Assembly (NCBI GenBank): GCA_963920765.1
Contig: OY987247.1
Location: 7,660,471 to 7,724,470 of the forward strand
DNA length: 64,000 nucleotides
DNA from: Ulota crispa
Lineage: Eukaryota; Streptophyta; Bryopsida; Orthotrichales; Orthotrichaceae
Direction of reading: 5' to 3'
Within the stretch, counting starts at the first letter, position 1. Every line of letters starts with the position of its first letter. The notes below the pieces were generated by a model. The model was given only the letters and a program-made list of their open reading frames with translations, was not told the DNA's origin and ran no database searches. Below, in pieces: positions 57,501 through 64,000 of the stretch. A program made the translations under genes and the position numbers.

Positions 57501-59608
57501 ACACAGTAATCTACAAGTTTAAGACAGAAAACAAACCTTGTACGCCATACAAGTTTCATGGAAACGAAGGTGAATATCGTGCCCTTTGGTATCAGTAATA
57601 ACAGAGAAAGCACGTTGTTTTCCTGCACCCAAGGTCCCTTCATCACCAAACATCCCAATCCCGAATGCTACAGAACTTGCCGAAGATCTTCCAACCTGCA
57701 TTACGACAACTAACCCAGCGTCAAAACAGAAGGAAACAAGTTTGCAACAATTGGCTAATCACAAGTATCTCTACCCCAAACATGCCTCAATCTCATTTGG
57801 AAAACCAACTTCCTAGACTTTTCAGTAATTGCTGCTTAGTCTCGGAGACAACAGAAATGGCATATTGGAATTTGAATCCTCTGATTTAGATACCTGAGTG
57901 GCGATTATTGGATAGACATCAGGATGATACCGTTCCGAGAAGATCTCCGGGTATTGTATCTTAAAACGCTGTGCCAAATCGTAGTGCTCCTCCTCACCCT
58001 TGGGAAGCAACTCTCCTCCGATCTGCTTGCCCGACCACGGAGACTTCCAATCGTTGATCCAAGCTGGCGGTAAGGATGTCGTCTCGTTTTGAGTCTTGGC
58101 TGCCTCGGTGGATAAGTAACGAAGTCTCTCCGCAAACATTTCCAAGTCCTTGACTCTACTTTTCGTAGGCCTGCGTGATCCATGCCTAGCCTGCAAAAAT
58201 CAAAACAAATGAAAACAGAGTAAACTCTAATCAAGTAAAAAGGAAAAGAATACGGTTCACATTAATCTCTACATTTAGAAACCGACGTAGAAGTGTGACT
58301 TTTGCATAGAGCCGTGGAAAGATTGATCAAAATCTGTTGAGATAAAATTACCACCCTAATGCTGCAAGAAGAACACCGCTCAAGTGACGGAAGTGCATTG
58401 ATTATTCTTTCAAACCCGAACTGATTGGACTAACTTAAATTCTCCGTTCCTGCTCATTATCATAACAGAATCAATCAAGGCTGGGAGCAGAAACTAAAAA
58501 AAAAAAACTCACCACGAGGTTTATATGTACAGGGACACAACCGTCCGGTTTGCTCTCGACCTTCCCATCGCCATATTGGATGCTCTTCCCAGCTGCGTAG
58601 CTGCAATAAGTTCACACGGTCGTTCAACAACAACTCAGACTTACAAACGATGCCTAACAATCAAGCCCTAACTCTAAAGAACCACGGGAATCAGTCATAG
58701 AATTCAAGCCAGACGTTACATCACCAGAATCAAACAAAATTAGACAAAAGAGAGCCTCATACAACCAAACCGAGTCCTGCTTATAAACTCTTAGTCTTCT
58801 GGAAGCGAAAACCTAATCAATCAAAAACACAGGAGTTGCGAACCTGACCATTCTACAAAACACTTAAAAAAACGGTACAAAATGCGGCTAATCGTCAAAT
58901 TCAATTCAAATGACAACAACTCGGACTTACAAACGATGCCTAACAATCACGCCCTACCTCTGAAGCACCAAGCAATTCAGCAATCAAATTCAAGCCAGAC
59001 TTTTACATCACCAGAATCAACAAAGAACAACACACGCATTGATCAAAAAAACATATAAAAATTACATAAAACAGAGCCTCATACGACCAAACGAGTCCTA
59101 CTTAAAGACTTCTAAGTCTTCTGGAAGCGAAAACCTAATCAATCAAGAACACAGGAGATCCAAACCTGGCCATTCTACAAAACACTTAAAAAACGTACAA
59201 AATGCGGCCAAACCGTGAATTCAATTCAAATGACGTCATTCCTTACCTGGTAGAACTGGAAAAATTAAACAAAAGAGAGCCTCATACGACCAACCGAGTC
59301 CTATTTAAAGCCTCTTCGTCATTTAAAAGCCAAAACCTAATCAATCAAACAGCAGCAGGAAATACAAACCTTGCCATTCTACAAAACACTTAAAAAAAAA
59401 CGGTACAAAATGCGGCCAAATCGTCAAATTCAATTCAAATGACGTCGTTCCTGATCCATTCTTAAGCTTATTACCTGGTGGAACTGGAAATGTGTTGCTT
59501 CACATCGAACTTCGCAGGCGCAGCTCCCGCAATCCAACAAGAATCTCCAACCAAAAGCAAACTCAGAAGCCACAAACTCGTTATCGCCATTTTTGACGAC
59601 CGCATCAT
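54541..59608 (-). CDS. MINPP: Multiple inositol polyphosphate phosphatase (histidine acid phosphatase), 11 exons, 508 aa
   Basis: MINPP-type enzymes remove phosphates from inositol hexakisphosphate and related polyphosphates in the secretory pathway. Exons in transcript order: 59608-59475, 58600-58513, 58190-57894, 57695-57537, 57371-57231, 57035-56979, 56876-56741, 56374-56276, 55760-55564, 55055-55014, 54717-54541; all phases agree, GT-AG throughout. Residues 1 to about 31 form a signal peptide (hydrophobic core SLWLLSLLLVG). The histidine phosphatase motif ARHGSRRPT (75-83; nucleophile His77) opens exon 3. FHPDVY-like YHPDVYPIIATQ, RSSASSVAFGIGMFG and the proton-donor motif RFAHAET (HAE at 352-354) follow in family order. 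The C-terminus is HSEL, resembling an ER-retrieval tetrapeptide. The first of two adjacent ATGs was taken. Intron 1 is filled with tandem repeats that include a copy of the exon 1 donor site. Confidence 0.95.
58620..59443. repeat. Tandem repeats in intron 1 of the MINPP gene
   Basis: A segment of about 165 bp (from AGAGCCTCATAC to CAATTCAAATGAC) occurs at 58751-58914, 59072-59234 and 59275-59443. A second segment beginning ACTTACAAACGATGCC occurs at about 58638 and 58926. The arrangement looks like a unit of about 300 bp repeated twice plus a shorter third copy. Confidence 0.9.
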
Positions 59609-60124
59609 TTTCTTCAAAACGTCTATTGAGAACTATATGAAGTGATCAGTGAAACGCTCAGATACTGATGATGAGTGTTGCGACCTCGGAGTGGAATCTG
59701 AATTCTTGTCGTCATGGCCAGATTCTACTGACGTCGCCACATGGCGGGCTCCAGGAGCTGCCAGCACGTTCGCAAAGCAAAATGAATCTGGAGATTCTGA
59801 TGAAATTCTATTGTGAGTATTATGACTTGTGAGTATTATCTTTCTTGATGGCAGTAGATTCTTCAACTTACAGAGTTACAGTAGCTTCATTTCATTCTCT
59901 TTTTTGCGACGATTCCGCGGAGACTTCTTCAGTTGTTCCGGCGGGCGTTGACACTGAATGACTGAATGTGAACGCCGTCCCCTCCGGATTCCGGAAACGG
60001 TCTCGCGGCTCTCGCTCCTTTGCTGTGCATGCGCGGGCTTTTGGAAAATCGCGCAAGATGCGATGCAGATTTAGGGTTTGGATCCCAGGTAAGGTAACCG
60101 TACCCATACCCAGCGTTTAAGGGT
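59609..60124. promoter_or_regulatory. Probable MINPP promoter and 5' UTR region (minus strand)
   Basis: Lies upstream of the MINPP start codon and is bounded by the element Y at 60129. It is GC-richer than the DNA beyond it. No recognised coding exon. Confidence 0.45.
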
Positions 60125-60128
60125 TTAA

Positions 60129-61219
60129 CCCTTAAAGGACTGACCCTGGACCCGTGGCTCAGACCCGGGAGAGTGTACACTGTTCATGGGCATTAAACAG
60201 CCTATGGCATGTGTCCAAGAGATATTCCCTCTGTCCCAAAATGATCTTCTGTTAATTTTTATTTAGTGTCCCAAAATGATCTTCTTGTTGGAGAAGGAAG
60301 GGAGCTAGCAACACTTGCACATAGTCCATAAGCATGGACATGTTAACCAATCCCATGCCATCAAGTGAGTGGCCACCGGTGCTCTTCAAAAATGCCTCAA
60401 ATATTCAATTTTCAAGCATTTTGAAACCACACTTTAAAAACTAATTTGAAACTCAAAATTTCAAAACAATAGGAGGACACTAAACTCTATTCATTAGTCA
60501 AAAAAATATTGAAAAATGGTTCTTTTGAGCTTAATCTATAACATTTTGTGTAACATGAAGATCATTTTGGGATGGAGGGAGTAATATTCTCCTCAAAAGA
60601 ATGAAAAGTCAATAGTAAATGCTTTCCTCTCAAAAAGGGCAGCAGGGGACCTAGTACATCTCTTCACAAATAGGTGTTTTAAAAAATATGGAGGCATTGA
60701 AAGCAGCTACTTTTGGCATTCAGTGATGTGGCACTTCTCTCTGACCACTTTCAAGAAAAAAAATTTGAAAAAGAATCTTTTTCCACCCTCAGGGTGTGTT
60801 TTTGGCATTGAAAGAACAATTTTTGTCCTTTGAGATGGTTAGGGGTTAACCCCTAAACATCCGAGAGGACAAAAATTGTTCTTTCAATGTCAAAAAAACA
60901 CCCTAAGTGTGGAAAAAAAAGGCTTTTTTCAAAAATAAAATTTGAAAGTGGTCACAATGATGTACCTCATCAGTGAATGCCAAAAATAGCTGCTTTCAAT
61001 GCCTCCATATTTTTTGAAACACCTATTTGTGAAGAGATGTACTAGGTCCCCTGCTGCCCTTTTTGAGAGGAAAGCATTTCCTATTGACTTTTCATTCTTT
61101 TGAGGAGAATATTCTCTTTAGTGGGCACATGCCATACGCTATTCGCTGCCCATGAACAGTGTATTTTCCTTGGTCAGAGCCCCAGGTTGGCAACAAGTTT
61201 GCGGCCCATTCTTTAAGGG
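60129..61219. mobile_element. Palindromic TTAA element Y: two V-type units head to head
   Basis: Outer flanks are TTAA at 60125-60128 and 61220-61223; outer ends CCCTTAAAGGACTG and, reverse complemented, CCCTTAAAGAATGG. The centre is GGGGTTAACCCC with TTAA at 60846-60849. The arms are near mirror images once the Stowaway-like insertion in the left arm is removed (about 358 and 370 bp). Arm length and the start CCGAGAGGACAAAAA resemble family V. Confidence 0.85.
60225..60581. mobile_element. Stowaway-like MITE (357 bp), TA-flanked, in the left arm of Y
   Basis: Left end TTCCCTCTGTCCCAAAATGA; right end, reverse complemented, CTCCCTCCATCCCAAAATGA; TA on both sides. The right arm of Y carries the unfilled site (near 61113). 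CTCCCTCCNTCCCAAAA is the usual tip of Stowaway (Tc1/mariner) MITEs. Confidence 0.93.
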
Positions 61220-61223
61220 TTAA

Positions 61224-61812
61224 CCCTTAACCCTTAAAGGATAGATGGATCACCTTGGCTTGCCTTGCCTGTAGCATTTTACAGTGTTTTGTACATGGGC
61301 ACCAATAGTATTGCTTCAAAAAGTTGGAAAAGTCAATAGTGCATGGTGCCCTCATAAAAATTGCAAGAAGGGCAGCTTGGGAGCTAACACCATGTTTCTT
61401 AATCTTATCACAATTTGGGTTACAATTCAAAATGAATGCATCTCAAGAGGTAATTTTTTGTCTTCCATGGTGGACCATGTGTTTATGGTTACTTTTGGAA
61501 AAAATTAGATGAAAAACAACTTTTTTTTGAATCACATAATTGTTTTTCAAAACTGAAGGACATTTTCCGTCCTCCTCAACATTTAGGGTTTAAAGGACCA
61601 TAGGGAACAGTATATATGCTGACGTATAATTCTCATTTGCTATTGATAAGAAATTTTAATTTGGGATCTCAAGTAGTTCATTAGAACCGCATTGATCTAT
61701 TCTCCAACTTCTTTGTTGGTCTCAAATGTAGTAGAGGTGTGGATCCATTCCAAATACAAGGAAAATACCTCGTATTGTATTGGCCGCAAAGGGCCTTTTG
61801 GTCGTTTAAGGG
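61224..61812. mobile_element. TTAA element, family Q, copy 4, with V2 inserted in its left terminal repeat
   Basis: Left flank TTAA at 61220-61223, then CCC, TTAA, element V2, TTAA and AGGACCATAGGG; right end, reverse complemented, CCCTTAAACGACC with TTAA at 61813-61816. The interior matches Q3. Confidence 0.87.
61231..61589. mobile_element. TTAA element, family V, copy 2 (359 bp), nested in Q4
   Basis: Left end CCCTTAAAGGATAGATGG; right end, reverse complemented, ACCCTAAATGTTGAGGAGG; TTAA at 61227-61230 and 61590-61593. Inverted match to V1. Confidence 0.88.
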
Positions 61813-61815
61813 TTA

Positions 61816-62754
61816 AGGTGGAAGCACCCATGTGCGATAACGATTTTGCAAAAATCTACAAAGAGTGTGAGGCAAAAAAAAAAAATTCCCATGTAGGAAG
61901 ATAAGAAACATTGGGATTGCAATTTTTTCATAATTTTATTTGCAAAACTAAAATTACACTGAATTTTGGAAGTCAAAAAATGTTCCACACCCATTGCCAA
62001 TGTCTAGATGTATGCAATTCTGATATTAGCCAAACTAATTTGAGCTCATTACTTCCTACCTCACTTTGGGACATGAGGCATGACTTAACCCCTAAACGTC
62101 CAAGGGGGTAAGGGCAAAATATAAATGCATTATAAAATGATACTTATGTAACTTTGATGAAGTTTGCTTCCAAAAAGAAAACAAGAATCATGATGTTTAG
62201 TAATTATCCATATAATCAAACATTCAAAAAAAGTTTTGGATTTTTATTTAATGAATTTAGAAGCATTTACCATTCAATATTCACCAAAATTACAAATTTT
62301 ATTCATATATTTTGAAATTTGGTATGATTGGTTAAAAACAGACATTCTACTGTAAACTCCAAAAATGCAATGTTTTCAAAGGAGATAACATCATTAGTTT
62401 CCCGAAATATTAAGTTTTACAACAATAGCAAATATTGAAGTGTTTGTCTTTGAAAAGTTCTCCTTGATGGAGTTTAACTTGGATTGACATGATTCAAGTT
62501 GAGTTGGAAAGTAGACTTGGATATCTATTTAAAGGTTCTTTTAATAATTTCAAATAGTTTTTTTTCATTGCGGGTAGCTTGCAAAAAGCGAGCAATGACC
62601 AAAAAATGGTCGATTGAGCGCTTAAGGGTTAAGTAGCCCTAACCTTGAAAAAGTCAAAATAACGCATTCCAAAGCACCTATCCTTGCTCATGGTGGAAAT
62701 AACACAACTTACTGATTGGGAATGGGGCACTATTGGCAATGGGTGCTTGCACCT
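61816..62754. mobile_element. TA-flanked MITE, subfamily M2, split by element X2
   Basis: Left end TA|AGGTGGAAGCACCCATG; right end AATGGGTGCTTGCACCT|TA. X2 (62089-62628) lies inside. Confidence 0.78.
62089..62628. mobile_element. TTAA element, family X, copy 2 (540 bp), uninterrupted
   Basis: Flanked by TTAA at 62085-62088 and 62629-62632. Ends are CCCCTAAACGTCCAAGG and, reverse complemented, CCCTTAAGCGCTCAATCG. It is the reference copy that shows the empty sites for W (in X1) and Z (in X3). Confidence 0.92.
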
Positions 62755-62756
62755 TA

Positions 62757-64000
62757 GTGTACTTCAAGGTCTCAAAAAATTTAGGGAAAAAATCCGTAGG
62801 GTTAGCATTTCAACAAGCTATCATGGAACTTAATTTTTGTGAAAAAAAATGTTGTAGATTATTTTATTTTAAAGGGCAAAGCTGCAGCTCATAAGGTCTA
62901 TATTAGCAACTCTAAACTAACCTTGAAATTGCTTGGATGTGTTTTTATACATGCACTTGATCATGATTTGAATCCCGACCTTCCCAAACTAGCTCCTATG
63001 CTAACATTTGGCAAGATTTGCTTGTACAAGTGGAATTCACTGCTCCACTTTAGGTTCATAATGAGTGGTGAACACCTCAAAAGTAGGGTTCGACTTTGGG
63101 ACTGCTCATGTACGGGAATGGTTACCTTACTACATGGTTGCTTGTACACCAATTCACCAAGTAGTGCATGTAGGTTGCCCCATACTAATTTCTTGACATT
63201 TCACACTATTTAAATATTTATCAAGACTGCAATATTTTTTGTCAATGATAATTGTGCCAAACAACTAATGAAGCAATGAGACTTTGAACACAACAACAAG
63301 CTAGCGTCAAAGTAAGGGAGAAAAAAAGGTTGAACTTTACTCATAATTAGGAATTATTGTAGCATAAAGAGAGTTGCATATCCCTCCAAGTCGCCAAGAG
63401 TGAGTCATGATCAAGGTAACTTTGCCACAGTAAGGCAATCTAATTGTTAAGGCAACCTAAATGCACTATTTGGTGTAGAACATTATAGATCATCTGGAAA
63501 ACTAGGATTTTTCCATGGTTTGCACCAACTTTGATTTTGCCATGATTTACACTATCGTTGCTTTTGAAATATGTCACATTATTATGAAATTTGAAAAAAA
63601 ACAATCAAATCCCATGAATACTAAAGCTAACATAATTTGACTTTAAAAAGAGGAATTCTTTCTGAAAATGTAGTGTTTTTTTTTGGTTCTCTAGACTATT
63701 TGTGAGGACAATATACTACAAGATTTACAACACATGGACTTAATTTTCTTCAAAACCAAATTTTTATACTTTGGTTTTCATGAATGACACCATTTTTATT
63801 GAAATTCATTTTCATTATGTAAACTTTACACTGCAATTTTTGTCGCAATTACTATGGATTTGAATTAATTGTGTCTATTTGCAAATAGCATGAGTTGTTG
63901 GATTGGATAAGTGCCCCAAGGAATTGAAAATGTTCATCCAACAAGGGCGCATTGAGTGCCTTCTTAGTCTTATGCGCAGCAAAAAAAAAAAAAAATCTTG
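62757..64000. other. AT-rich intergenic DNA, no gene recognised
   Basis: A 124-codon open frame at about 62839-63213 resembles no known family and is probably chance or a decayed remnant. No repeat boundaries found. Confidence 0.45.

Noticed and set aside
62839..63213. 124-codon frame
   Set aside because: Sequence resembles no known family and lies in AT-rich repeat DNA.

Overview
The window is nuclear DNA from a streptophyte plant, most likely a land plant. Two of its five genes belong to families known from plants and their algal relatives: REC, of the clustered-mitochondria type, and the thylakoid-lumen protein MPH2. The genes are intron-rich (4 to 19 exons) with plant-like GT-AG splice sites and lie in AT-rich DNA full of small DNA transposons. 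No LTR retrotransposon or tRNA gene was recognised. The species cannot be named from sequence alone; a non-flowering plant is a guess.

Five complete genes were reconstructed exon by exon, and each exon set joins in frame: ribokinase (5513-8381, +, 404 aa), a REC-family TPR protein (22955-31872, +, 19 exons, 1825 aa), the lumenal protein MPH2 (38727-41415, +, 225 aa), non-phosphorylating glyceraldehyde-3-phosphate dehydrogenase GAPN (45527-50789, -, 497 aa) and a multiple inositol polyphosphate phosphatase (54541-59608, -, 508 aa). They are unlinked housekeeping functions: sugar salvage, chloroplast compartment size, photosystem II maintenance, cytosolic NADPH supply and inositol phosphate turnover. 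No operon-like logic is expected.

The space between the genes, and some introns, is a mosaic of non-autonomous DNA elements. The dominant class has about 25 copies, each flanked by TTAA and ending in CCCYTNANNGNCC. They fall into families called here P, Q, R, S, T, V, W, X, Y and Z. Several are nested inside one another, and related unfilled copies in the same window show that insertion duplicated TTAA, the hallmark of the piggyBac superfamily. A second class, with about 11 copies (M1 and M2), is flanked by TA and ends in AGGTAGGAG. Single examples of CACTA-like, hAT-like, Stowaway-like and foldback elements are also present.

Layout: 1-4135, a large palindrome with an assembly gap; 4136-8381, ribokinase; 8382-22954, repeats; 22955-31872, REC; 31873-38134, densest nesting of elements; 38472-41415, MPH2 with a duplicated 5' region; 41416-45526, repeats; 45527-50789, GAPN; 51037-51485, minisatellites; 54541-59608, inositol phosphate phosphatase; 60125-62756, nested elements; then unassigned DNA. 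The 200-N gap at 2883-3082 is flanked by two identical 556-bp copies and is probably an unmerged contig overlap.
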